Positions 17,365 through 26,378 of a stretch of 50,606 bases of DNA are shown piece by piece. Under the pieces are notes generated by a model. It was not told where the DNA came from. It saw only the letters and a list, made by a program, of their open reading frames with translations, and did no database searches. Where the stretch lies: the NCBI GenBank assembly GCA_030608565.1, contig JAUWDY010000008.1, forward strand, positions 1 to 50,606. Reading direction: 5' to 3'. The position numbers and the translations under genes are program-made. Position 1 is the stretch's first letter; every line of letters begins with the position of its first letter. This DNA is from Candidatus Bathyarchaeota archaeon. Lineage in GTDB: Archaea; Thermoproteota; Bathyarchaeia; Bathyarchaeales; Bathyarchaeaceae.

Positions 17365-17927
17365 TCAAAAAGCTGGAGGAATTCAATAAATACGTCGCCA
17401 TAGCTGGCTTCAGAAACGTCAAAATAAACGATGTTAACAACTTCTTCGGCCAAGTTCGAAAGAAGGCCAAAGATACCGACATTCAGCTTTTCGATGCTAA
17501 ACTGATAGCAGGATGGGAGCACCTGTATTTTGCCGTCTTGAACGCGCTGAGGGCCTTCGAAGGCAGGTTGAACATTTCAAACAGTTTAGCTGTTGAAGCT
17601 CTTCTTTACGCTTCAGCTCAACGGCAGATCAGCAAAGCCGTGGATTTGCTTGGAATTAAGCCAGAGTCCCTGCACGTTGCGGTTCTTGTTATAGCCGAAA
17701 CAAAGCAAGGGGCGAACGCGGCTTTAGAAATCGTTTCTCAGCTGATGCCCGGTGAACGTGATGATAATGTTCTTGAGCTGATTGATGAAAAAGTGGAGGA
17801 TATCAGAAGGTTGTTCGGTATTTCTGATCTTGAACTTGAGGCTAAATTGGAGAAGAAAGGCCTTGAAAAGGAAGCCTTGATTGACTTGGTGATCGAACAC
17901 GTGGCTTTGCTGGTAACTCGGCGTTAG
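17361..17927 (+). CDS. cgi121: KEOPS complex subunit Cgi121
   Basis: Subunit of the KEOPS complex that makes N6-threonylcarbamoyl-adenosine (t6A) in ANN-decoding tRNAs; Cgi121 binds Bud32 and helps recruit tRNA. The diagnostic stretch is IAGWEHLYFAVLNALRAFEG followed by NISNSLAVEALLYASAQRQI and SKAVDLLGIKP, about residues 49-101. It is 188 residues long, with a C-terminal helical tail (LEAKLEKKGLEKEALIDL) that looks like an extra helix-hairpin. It starts with TTG, overlapping the preceding phosphoribosyltransferase. It is adjacent to sua5, another t6A gene, across a convergent THUMP gene. Confidence 0.9.
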   Translation: MIKKLEEFNKYVAIAGFRNVKINDVNNFFGQVRKKAKDTDIQLFDAKLIAGWEHLYFAVLNALRAFEGRLNISNSLAVEALLYASAQRQISKAVDLLGIKPESLHVAVLVIAETKQGANAALEIVSQLMPGERDDNVLELIDEKVEDIRRLFGISDLELEAKLEKKGLEKEALIDLVIEHVALLVTRR

Positions 17928-18449
17928 CTATGTCCGTTCTTTCACCACCGACAAGATGTCTGCGGGTTTTATAACTGATAAACCTGTTAGTTCCCCAATG
18001 ATTTCTATGAGAACGATTTTGTCTGGATTTTCCAGGTCCACTTTTCTATCAATGTTCGTTGCTGCAACTTCGACTATCTCTTTAGTTGAAAGCGCAGTGA
18101 ATCTTTTCTCCACCGCCACGCGGAATGTTTCGTTTTGATTTATTTTTGAAGCGAGTTCCGTAGCTGTTTTTTGGATCTCTTCGAGATTCGTGTCTACAAT
18201 CCTTTCGATGGGAATAACTCTGAGTGTGTAGCGGAATTCCCATGGGCTTTCTTTTAGTATCTCTCGAAACTTTTTGATGACCTCGAAGGGGTTAAGTGTT
18301 GTTTTGGCGGTTACGAGTCCTACGACCCCTGTTTTGTCAATCGTAACTGATGTGTCGCCTATTACACTTAACAAGTGCCATGCCTCAGAACATGTGTTTT
18401 CTTCGTTCCCCCGAGAAGTCGAAATAAGTAGGTTGAAGTCCTTCAGCAT
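17928..18449 (-). CDS. THUMP-domain protein (Tan1-like)
   Basis: A predicted tRNA-binding protein consisting essentially of a THUMP domain: DFNLLISTSRGNEENTCSEA at the start and FRVAVEKRFTALSTKEIVEV in the core, then a strand pair ending DKIVLIEIIGELTGLSVI. It resembles Tan1, the adaptor for tRNA N4-acetylcytidine formation. The frame is open to 18476, but the ATG at 18449 has AGGAGG 8 nt upstream and is preferred, giving 173 residues. Its stop abuts that of cgi121. It is probably cotranscribed with the upstream sua5, consistent with a tRNA-modification theme. Confidence 0.82.
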   Translation of the reverse strand: MLKDFNLLISTSRGNEENTCSEAWHLLSVIGDTSVTIDKTGVVGLVTAKTTLNPFEVIKKFREILKESPWEFRYTLRVIPIERIVDTNLEEIQKTATELASKINQNETFRVAVEKRFTALSTKEIVEVAATNIDRKVDLENPDKIVLIEIIGELTGLSVIKPADILSVVKERT

Positions 18450-18483
18450 CAACTTTTTCCTCCTAAAGCTAAACAAGACTATT

Positions 18484-19092
18484 TTACTGAAGAAAACTAA
18501 AGATATCTTTAGAACTTACTGGTCCCTTACGCATGATTTTCAGCTTCTCTGAAGTCAAATTAATCACAGTTGATGGTACACCAAGAGATGTAGGTCCCAT
18601 ATCAAGGATCACATCTACCTCTTTCCCTAACTGTTCGGCAGCCTCAAAGGCGGTCAGTGCCGGTTTTTTCCCTGTTTTGTTGGCGCTAGTCCCCACGAGG
18701 AGACCATTTGACAAGGAGATGAATTGAATGGTTAAATCGTGTTTCGGCACCCGTACGCCCACGGAACCTAAGTTGCATGTGACAATGTTTGGGAGAGTTG
18801 GCTTCTTCGGAACGACAATCATGAGCGGGCCAGGCCAAAACCTGTCCGTAATCTTTCTGGCATTTTTTGACAAATAAGCTATTTTTTCAACATGTTCAAT
18901 ATCTGAAGCTAATATGGGTAGCGGTTTCTTCCTCTCGCCTTTCACCTTAAAAACCCGCTTGACAGCCTCTACATTGAACGGGTCGCAGCCTAGCCCATAA
19001 ACAGTATCTGTCGGATACACCACTAAGCCTCCAGTTTTCACTGTTTGCGAAGCAGTTAGAATGTTTTCTCTCGTTATCTTCAGAATTCGCAT
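18484..19092 (-). CDS. sua5: L-threonylcarbamoyladenylate synthase (Sua5/YrdC)
   Basis: Makes threonylcarbamoyl-AMP from threonine, bicarbonate and ATP, the donor for t6A formation by KEOPS. Seen: VVYPTDTVYGLGCDP, the KxR-type KGERKKPLPIL and the SANKTGKKPALT nucleotide-binding loop. It is a YrdC-only form; the C-terminal Sua5 domain present in some archaeal homologues is absent. The frame is open to a TTG at 19122, but the ATG at 19092 preceded by AGGTG is preferred (202 residues). It is upstream of the THUMP gene on the same strand. Confidence 0.92.
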   Translation of the reverse strand: MRILKITRENILTASQTVKTGGLVVYPTDTVYGLGCDPFNVEAVKRVFKVKGERKKPLPILASDIEHVEKIAYLSKNARKITDRFWPGPLMIVVPKKPTLPNIVTCNLGSVGVRVPKHDLTIQFISLSNGLLVGTSANKTGKKPALTAFEAAEQLGKEVDVILDMGPTSLGVPSTVINLTSEKLKIMRKGPVSSKDIFSFLQ

Positions 19093-19266
19093 TTCTTCAC
19101 ACCTTTTGAGATGGTAAAACAAGTAGTTAAGTTCACGGTTATTGATCTCGCCTTATTTTCTCACACGGGCATATGATTAGTTTTGTTGTTGTTAACACAT
19201 GAGATAGGTTTTAAATCCAAGACCTAAGCATGTAACTACCAAATTCGATTGCAAAAGGTGAGAACC

Positions 19267-20226
19267 GTGCAAGAACCTGTGATCGTCGTTCACGGTGGGG
19301 CCGGAGTTTGGCGAACTGAAAGAAAAAATCTTGGCCTTAGAGGTGTAAAAGAAGCTACAAAGACTGGATTCGAAATCTTGAAGAGTAATGATAGTGCCAT
19401 TAACGCAGTTGAAGCAGCAGTTGCACAGATGGAAGATAATGAAGTTTTTAACGCTGGACTTGGTTCAGCCCTAACCATCGACAAGCGTATAGAAATGGAA
19501 GCATCTATCATGGATGGAAAAACGCTTGACGCCGGAGCCACCGGACTACTAAGCGACATCAAAAATCCAGTTTGCTTAGCGCGAATTGTGATGGAAAACA
19601 CTGATCATGTGTTTGTTGTAGCGGATGGAGCTGAAAAACTGGCTGATCTTTTTGGTTTAGAAAGAAGAAATCCGCTTACAGAACTCCGGACACGGTATTG
19701 GCGTGATCTCAAGGAAAGGTTGATGCGAAAAAAGCTGGATTACCTACCAAAGTTGTACAAGCTTGTTTCCTCCCACTCGCAACTTTTCGAGCCAAGTACG
19801 GTGGGTGCTGTAGCGCTGGACAAAGATGGAAACGTGGCGGCGGCAACCTCTACAGGAGGATTTTCCCTCAAGTTTCCCGGAAGGATCGGAGACTCTCCTC
19901 TCATAGGATGTGGCACGTACGCGGACAATGAAGCTGGCGCCTGCTCTACAACGGGAATCGGAGAGATCGCTATCAAACTTGTTTTAGCAAAGAACACTTG
20001 TGACTCCATGTGCAGTGGAAAATCTGCGCAAGAAGCAGCTGAAAGTTCAATTAGACTTGTGAATCGAAGGATGCACAGTGGCTCTATGGGTTTAATTGCG
20101 GTGGACATGCTCGGCAGGATAGGCGCAGCACATAATTCTCCGAATCTCTGCTGGGCATACATGACGATGAAAACTCATCAACCAAAAGCCGGGTTGAAGG
20201 CAAAAATCGTAAAAGAGGCTGCCTAG
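19267..20226 (+). CDS. Isoaspartyl peptidase / L-asparaginase (Ntn hydrolase)
   Basis: Plant-type asparaginase that self-cleaves to expose a nucleophilic threonine. The start VHGGAGVWRTERK, the STVGAVALDKDGNVAAATST cleavage-site region (Thr of TVGAVA) and the GDSPLIGCGTYADN segment are diagnostic, followed by CSTTGIGE. The GTG at 19267 is preferred to the TTG at 19249 because AAGGTGAG lies about 5 nt upstream. A TATA-like GTTTTAAATCC at about 19208-19217 supports a single promoter. It yields about 319 residues, typical for the precursor. Confidence 0.92.
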   Translation: MQEPVIVVHGGAGVWRTERKNLGLRGVKEATKTGFEILKSNDSAINAVEAAVAQMEDNEVFNAGLGSALTIDKRIEMEASIMDGKTLDAGATGLLSDIKNPVCLARIVMENTDHVFVVADGAEKLADLFGLERRNPLTELRTRYWRDLKERLMRKKLDYLPKLYKLVSSHSQLFEPSTVGAVALDKDGNVAAATSTGGFSLKFPGRIGDSPLIGCGTYADNEAGACSTTGIGEIAIKLVLAKNTCDSMCSGKSAQEAAESSIRLVNRRMHSGSMGLIAVDMLGRIGAAHNSPNLCWAYMTMKTHQPKAGLKAKIVKEAA

Positions 20227-20538
20227 AACATTTCTCATTCCTTTTTGACTGTTAATTTCTTTGACTAGTGCATAGAAAAACTTAAAAAAACCTTCAGGTG
20301 TTTGGGTAAAATGACCGAGGGCTGAGTGGCGATAAAGGAGGTGAAAACGGTGGAGGAAGAAGAGGAGGAAGAAGATGAAGAGTGAGAAGAGGAAGAATGG
20401 TAGCTTTTTGCTGAATAATTGATATCGTATAGTTCTTATTCTGGGCGTTTAAGCCCCTGTTCTAATAATTGATGACCCAAGCTTATTATCTTTCCTTCTA
20501 TTCATTTTATTCTAAATAATGTGAGAACGGAGAGAAAC
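20227..20538. other. Intergenic region with purine-rich block
   Basis: About 312 nt between the asparaginase and ABCE1 genes. It contains a TATA-like CTTAAAAAAACC (20281-20292) and a strongly purine-biased segment (20331-20400) with AAAGGAGGTGA. Only mini-ORFs occur: a 4-codon ATG frame at 20311-20325 and an acidic frame at 20326-20385. No tRNA or classic C/D box pattern was found. Confidence 0.4.
20326..20385 (+). CDS. Possible acidic mini-protein (19 aa)
   Basis: A GTG-started frame of 19 codons ending EEEEEEEDEE. It starts immediately after the TGA of a 4-codon ATG frame (20311-20325). A second GTG at 20350 lies 9 nt after a perfect AAGGAGG, so a shorter 11-residue product is possible. 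The purine-rich block could instead be a regulatory leader for the downstream ABCE1 gene. Short length makes coding status uncertain. Confidence 0.2.
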   Translation: MAIKEVKTVEEEEEEEDEE

Positions 20539-22332
20539 ATGATTCGAGTTGCAGTGCTCGATAAGGATCGATGCAAACCGAAGCGTTGCGGTAGACTCTG
20601 TTACCGTTTTTGCCCAAAAGTGAGAAGCAAGATCGAGGCCATTCGATTTGAGGACGATAAGCCTCTGATTGTGGAGGCGTTATGTGTGGGATGTGGCATC
20701 TGCGTAAAGAAGTGTCCGTTCAAAGCGCTTTCTATTGTTAATCTTCCCGACGAACTTGAGAAAGAATGTAGCCACCGGTTCGGTCCGAACGCTTTCAAAC
20801 TCTTTCGTCTGCCTACGCCTTCTCCTGGCGTAGTGTTAGGACTGCTAGGTCAAAACGGAATTGGAAAAACCACTACGCTTAACATTCTTTCTGGAGAAAC
20901 TAAGCTAAACCTCGGAAACTATGATGAGCCCCCTGAATGGCCACAAATCGTTCAGCACTTTCGAGGTTCAATTCTTCAAGAGTATTTTCAAAAGCTGAGT
21001 GATGATGAACTCAGAGTGGTGCACAAGCCGCAGTATGTGGACAAGATTCCACGCGTCGTTTCAGGGGATGTTGGAAGCCTCCTCGAAAAAGTGGATGAAC
21101 AGGGCAAGTTGAAACTTCTTGCCGAACAGCTTCAGCTTCAAACCATTTGGGATCGAACTCTTGACGTTTTGAGCGGGGGCGAACTTCAGAGAGTCGCTAT
21201 CACCGCTACAATTTGTCGGAATGCAGATGTCTATCTTTTCGATGAACCTTCAAGCTATCTAGACGTGAAACAGCGTCTTGAAGTTGCAAGGGCTATACGT
21301 GGTCTCAAAAAAGACGAAAAAACCGTGATGGTGGCAGAGCATGATCTCGCCGTCCTTGATTATCTGTCTGATCAAATTTGCGTCTTTTACGGAACCCCAG
21401 GAGTTTACGGTATCGCATCTAACGTTCATGGAGTAAGGGTTGGAATCAACATTCACTTGGAAGGGTACATTCCAGACGAAAACGTTCGCTTTAGGAAGAG
21501 TGCAATCATCTTCCATGTGAAGCCTCCAACAACGAGTTTGGTGGCTGGCGAAACACTGTTGAAGTGGGACGCGATGAAGAAGGCGTTTGAAGGATTTGCA
21601 CTATCTGTGGTGCCTGGAGACGCAAAACAAGGCGAGGTTATTGGGATATTGGGGCCCAACGGCATTGGAAAAACGACTTTCGTGAGACTACTTGCAGGAA
21701 TCGAAAAAGCCGACGAAGGGGCAACTTCGATGCCATATAAACTAGACGTTAGTTACAAGCCCCAATACATTTCGGCAGAGTACAAAGGAACCGTGGAAGA
21801 CCTGTTAAAAAGCGTAGCCAAAGACGACTTTTCCTCCAGTTGGTATCGAAGCGAAATCCTGCAACCCCTAAATGTGCAGCCCATCCTTGATCGCGACGTG
21901 ACAGAGCTCAGTGGAGGCGAGCTTCAGAAGGTTGCCATCACCACTTGCCTTTCAAGAAAGGCTCAACTATATCTACTTGACGAGCCAAGCGCTTTTCTGG
22001 ATGTTGAGGAAAGATTGTCGATGGCTCGAACTATCCGAAGAGTAGTGGAGAATCGAAACGTAACAGCCTTTGTCGTCGAACACGATGTGGTGGCTCAAGA
22101 TTTCATTGCTGACCGCCTCATGATATTCACCGGAGAGCCCGGAGTCTACGGCGTTGCCAATCCGCCTACCAGCCTTCGAAAAGGCATGAACACATTTCTG
22201 AAAGATATGGAGATTACTTTTCGGAGAGATCCTACGACAAAGAGACCGCGGGTGAACAAAGAAGGGTCTAAGCTGGATAGGCATCAGAAAAAAATCGGGG
22301 AATACTATTACGTGGCCACTAGAGAGAAGTAA
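20539..22332 (+). CDS. abcE1: Ribosome-recycling ATPase ABCE1 (RLI)
   Basis: Splits ribosomes after termination. The N-terminal Fe-S domain has C-x4-C-x3-C-x3-CP (CKPKRCGRLCYRFCP) and CVGCGICVKKCPFKAL, the two [4Fe-4S] ligand sets. NBD1 carries Walker A GQNGIGKTTT and signature LSGGELQRV; NBD2 carries GPNGIGKTTF and LSGGELQKV, with DEPSSYLD and DEPSAFLD Walker B segments. The frame opens at a GTG at 20521, but the ATG at 20539 follows GGAGAG and gives MIRVAVLDKDRCKPKRC, the normal start. Length is 597 residues. Soluble, cytoplasmic. Confidence 0.96.
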   Translation: MIRVAVLDKDRCKPKRCGRLCYRFCPKVRSKIEAIRFEDDKPLIVEALCVGCGICVKKCPFKALSIVNLPDELEKECSHRFGPNAFKLFRLPTPSPGVVLGLLGQNGIGKTTTLNILSGETKLNLGNYDEPPEWPQIVQHFRGSILQEYFQKLSDDELRVVHKPQYVDKIPRVVSGDVGSLLEKVDEQGKLKLLAEQLQLQTIWDRTLDVLSGGELQRVAITATICRNADVYLFDEPSSYLDVKQRLEVARAIRGLKKDEKTVMVAEHDLAVLDYLSDQICVFYGTPGVYGIASNVHGVRVGINIHLEGYIPDENVRFRKSAIIFHVKPPTTSLVAGETLLKWDAMKKAFEGFALSVVPGDAKQGEVIGILGPNGIGKTTFVRLLAGIEKADEGATSMPYKLDVSYKPQYISAEYKGTVEDLLKSVAKDDFSSSWYRSEILQPLNVQPILDRDVTELSGGELQKVAITTCLSRKAQLYLLDEPSAFLDVEERLSMARTIRRVVENRNVTAFVVEHDVVAQDFIADRLMIFTGEPGVYGVANPPTSLRKGMNTFLKDMEITFRRDPTTKRPRVNKEGSKLDRHQKKIGEYYYVATREK

Positions 22333-22391
22333 TTCGCGAAGTTTTCTTTTCAATTCCAAAATTCTTTTAATGGTTGAGACATACGCTATAG

Positions 22392-23087
<696 letters not shown>

Positions 23088-23212
23088 CTAAGGTTTGAAC
23101 ATACATACAATTTTGTTCTGTCCAAATAAGTCCTATGCCCTGTTTAACCTTCGCACACACATGAAGTTTTAAATGTTAGTTGCAGTGTTGTGGAATTGAA
23201 AAGTGAGAAAGA

Positions 23213-25726
23213 ATGAATGGAAAAGCGGTTTCAGGACTAATGCTGGCGTTATTGTTGATAGGCATGTTAACGTTGGCATTTAATATTCAACTAGTTAAAT
23301 CTGGGCCTGGAACGATAATAGTTCCAGATGATTACTCAACTATTCAAGAAGCCATAAACGCTGCGAATCCAGGAGACACAGTATTTGTTGAGAACGGGAC
23401 GTACTATGAGAATGTAGTTGTTAACAAAACCCTATCGCTAACTGGAGAAGATAAAGAAACAACCTTTATTGATGGAAACAGAACAGGCGTAGTTGTTAAG
23501 ATAGACGGGAGCAATGTTGCCGTTAGGGGATTCACGATTCAGAACGGCAACATTGGCATCTCTGTAATGGGCAACTACCATAGCCACAACATAAGCTACA
23601 ACATCGTAACAAACAATACTAAAGGAATCTATCACGTTATATCTTCAAACAATATACTCTCTGGAAACAACATTACTGACAATGACTATGGTGTGTGGTT
23701 CTCGCGATCTTCTAACAACACTCTCTCTGGAAACTTGATGACCGATAACAAATACAACTTCTACGTTGGAGGCGAAGAACTGGGTCATTTCTTGCATTCA
23801 ATTGATGATTCCAACCTTGTGAACGGAAAGCATGTTTACTATCTTGTAAACCAGACAGGACTCGTAATGAATCCTGTAACACACCCTGAAGTCGGATATT
23901 TGGGGCTTATAAACTGTGGCAACTCAACTGTTGGCGATCTAACCCTGTCAGACAATGAGCAAGGGCTTCTACTTGCATATACAAACAATTCCAGAATCTC
24001 TGGAAACAACATAACAAATAATCATATTGGCGTCTGGTTCTTCTCGTCTTCTAACAACACACTCTCTGAAAACGACATAACAAATAACGATTCTGGCATC
24101 GAGTTGAGTAACTCCTCTAACAATATACTCTCTGGGAACAACATAACAAACAATAACAAAAGTGGCTTTGGACTTTCATCATCTTCTAACAATATACTCT
24201 TTGGAAACAACATAACAGACAACGATTCTGGCATTGAGCTGAGTGAGTCTTCAAACAACAGAATCTCTGAAAACAACATAACAAACAGCCTTTACGGCAT
24301 CGATTTTTTCGAGTCGAACTATAACGTTATTTCTGAAAACAACATAGTGCACAACACTGATGGCGTCTGGCTTGGCTCGTCTTCTAACAATACTCTCTCT
24401 GGAAACAGCATAGCAAACAACACAATTGGCATCAATCTCGAATATTCTTCCAGCAACAGCATTTCTGAAAATCACATAACAGGCAACAACTACGCTGGCA
24501 TCTCTCTCTATGATTCCTCTAACAACAGCGTTTCCGGAAGCAATCTAACAAAGAATGAGGTCGGCATTGAAATGGTTGCATTTGCGTCCAACAACAAATT
24601 CTCCCACAACAACTTCGTTGATAATACCAAGCAGGTGGACGTCCTCATATCTGGCTATGCAAACTCTTGGGATGATGGATACCCTTCGGGCGGCAACTAT
24701 TGGAGCGACTATGATGGCGTTGATGAGTACAGTGGTCCTTATCAGAGCAAAACTGGAAGCGATGATATCGGTGACACTCCGTATGTTATTGATGCAGACA
24801 ATCAAGACAATTATCCTTTGATGGCTCCCTACTTTCCGCCTCAACTCTACACTCTTACAATCTTAAGTTCGCCTTTGGAAGTGACATTCATTGTCGATAC
24901 CGTATCTTATACCACTCCTTGGTCAGGAACCTATGGTGACGGTATCTCAGTTGGTTTAGTTATGCCTGAAACATATACTGGATACGTCTGGTCCCAGTGG
25001 CTTGAAGATGAAGATTCTAAGGGGACAAAGACCGTTACCATGGACAAAGACATTACACTAACTGGTGCATTCACACTGGACACTATACCTCCCACTATCT
25101 CCATTCTATCTCCAGAAAACAAGACTTATCCCATTAGTGCACATTTCCCCTTAACTTTTCATGTGAGTGAAGCAACATCTTGGATTGGCTACAGCTTAGA
25201 CGGTCAAATGAACGTAACTATTAATGGCAACACTACCCTGGTCAGCTTATCAGATGGAGTACACACTCTAACAGTTTATGCCAATGATATTGTTGGAAAC
25301 ATGGGTTACTCTGATGCAGTTTGGTTTACTATCCAACCTCCTGTGAAGGATACGATTCCCCCAACTGTCTCGATTTTGTCACCTGAGAACATAACGTATG
25401 CGACAACTGACATTCCATTGATTTTCACAGTAGACGAATCAGTTTTGTGGATGGCCTACAGCATCGACAACAAGGCGAACATGTCCATTACTGGAAACAT
25501 AACTCTATCTGAATTATCTGAGGGATCACATTACATCAGACTTTATGCAAATGATACAGCTGGGAACACTGGAGCCTCTGAAATGGTTTACTTCAGCATA
25601 GAAGTCGCACAACCTGAGCCTTTCCCAACATGGATCGTAATGATAACAGTCATAACTGTGGGAGTCGGAGTAGCCCTTCTGGTTTACTTCACAAAAGTCA
25701 AGAAAACAACTGAGAAAGTCAAATGA
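23213..25726 (+). CDS. Cell-surface NosD-type beta-helix protein
   Basis: An 837-residue exported protein of the NosD/CASH family. A signal sequence covers about 1-30 (LMLALLLIGMLTLAFNIQLV). The segment DDYSTIQEAINAANPGDTVF opens a right-handed beta-helix built from about a dozen repeats of about 23 residues of the form NNTLSGNNITNNDSGIELSN (residues about 120-470). A GGNYWSDYDGVDEYSGPYQ motif follows. Two Ig-like repeats start DTIPPTISILSPEN and DTIPPTVSILSPEN (about 625 and 717). A C-terminal membrane anchor (about 806-827) is followed by a Lys-rich tail. There are many N-x-S/T sequons. Surface anchoring and sugar binding are inferred. Confidence 0.85.
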   Translation: MNGKAVSGLMLALLLIGMLTLAFNIQLVKSGPGTIIVPDDYSTIQEAINAANPGDTVFVENGTYYENVVVNKTLSLTGEDKETTFIDGNRTGVVVKIDGSNVAVRGFTIQNGNIGISVMGNYHSHNISYNIVTNNTKGIYHVISSNNILSGNNITDNDYGVWFSRSSNNTLSGNLMTDNKYNFYVGGEELGHFLHSIDDSNLVNGKHVYYLVNQTGLVMNPVTHPEVGYLGLINCGNSTVGDLTLSDNEQGLLLAYTNNSRISGNNITNNHIGVWFFSSSNNTLSENDITNNDSGIELSNSSNNILSGNNITNNNKSGFGLSSSSNNILFGNNITDNDSGIELSESSNNRISENNITNSLYGIDFFESNYNVISENNIVHNTDGVWLGSSSNNTLSGNSIANNTIGINLEYSSSNSISENHITGNNYAGISLYDSSNNSVSGSNLTKNEVGIEMVAFASNNKFSHNNFVDNTKQVDVLISGYANSWDDGYPSGGNYWSDYDGVDEYSGPYQSKTGSDDIGDTPYVIDADNQDNYPLMAPYFPPQLYTLTILSSPLEVTFIVDTVSYTTPWSGTYGDGISVGLVMPETYTGYVWSQWLEDEDSKGTKTVTMDKDITLTGAFTLDTIPPTISILSPENKTYPISAHFPLTFHVSEATSWIGYSLDGQMNVTINGNTTLVSLSDGVHTLTVYANDIVGNMGYSDAVWFTIQPPVKDTIPPTVSILSPENITYATTDIPLIFTVDESVLWMAYSIDNKANMSITGNITLSELSEGSHYIRLYANDTAGNTGASEMVYFSIEVAQPEPFPTWIVMITVITVGVGVALLVYFTKVKKTTEKVK
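23570..24620 (+). repeat. Tandem NosD coding repeats
   Basis: About a dozen imperfect 66-72 nt units within the beta-helix gene, each with a TCTAACAA-type core followed by CTCTCTGG or similar and AACATAAC. The repeats match the helical turns of the encoded protein and are not of CRISPR type: spacers are not unique and the frame is kept throughout. Such repeats are prone to slippage and length variation. Confidence 0.75.
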
Positions 25727-26378
25727 TAATTTTAGAGTTTGCAAGTATGCAGTAAATCGAAGCGTTTCTCGAGGTAGTCTCGAATACATGGCTGAAAAAG
25801 ATGACTTGATGTTCATCCGGAAGTGGCGGTGAAGGGCAATTTAAACGGGAATTTCGGGTAGAAGCAACCTTGTGTAGTGTCTATGGTATGAGTACATTGT
25901 ACGGCAAAACCATGACTATGCGTTATTTGCTGAAAAGCTAACTTCTTAGTTAAGGTTTCCGTAAATCGTATTTGGAGCTGCTCACAGTTAGCACGAGCGA
26001 TTTTTGGGCAAATAGGTCAGTTCTTTTAGTTTGGACGAATGGAAGTTAGGATGCTGAAAGAGAAAGGAGTTTGGGAAAGTAGAAAAATCCCTATTTTTCT
26101 AACTTCCATTCTCTGTCCCTTTTTGTTCATCGCCCCCTCATAGCAAGAACTTTTATTGATTTGTCGCTTCTATCTTAAAAATCTTTTGTTTTTTTCCAGA
26201 AATGTGTCGGTTCTTTGCCAAAAAGAAAGCAAGGCAACAGACACTGCTTTTGTTGTTAATGAGAATGTACTAATCTGAGATAGAATTCCACTGCGGAAAA
26301 AAGCTTGGGGCGCATTGGTTTTCTTATAACGAAAGTATCGAGCGTAAAACTCAACTCAGGAATTAACTATTTCAATAT
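25727..26378. other. Long gene-free region
   Basis: About 652 nt between the beta-helix gene and the convergent tandem Lrp-like gene. Only very short frames occur (the longest with ATG are 14-17 codons at about 25790 and 25888). The one notable structure is a nested inverted repeat at 26038-26111. No tRNA or mobile-element gene is visible. Confidence 0.5.
26038..26111. repeat. Nested inverted repeat
   Basis: GAATGGAAGTTAG at 26038-26050 is perfectly complementary to CTAACTTCCATTC at 26099-26111 (13 bp, 48 nt apart). Inside, TAGAAAAAT (26080-26088) pairs perfectly with ATTTTTCTA (26093-26101) around a CCCT loop. The two stems overlap by three bases, so they are partly alternative. It could be a transcript end for either convergent neighbour, or a MITE-like remnant. 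Confidence 0.45.

Noticed and set aside
20300-20400. Possible C/D box small RNA
   Set aside because: AUGA and CUGA-like pieces occur, but box spacing and terminal stem are not right.
23570-24620. Repeats of about 70 nt that might be mistaken for a CRISPR array
   Set aside because: They stay in frame in one large CDS, the units vary gradually and there are no unique spacers.
26038-26111. Insertion sequence with terminal inverted repeats
   Set aside because: The interval is only 74 nt with no transposase frame and no clear target duplication; kept as a repeat only.
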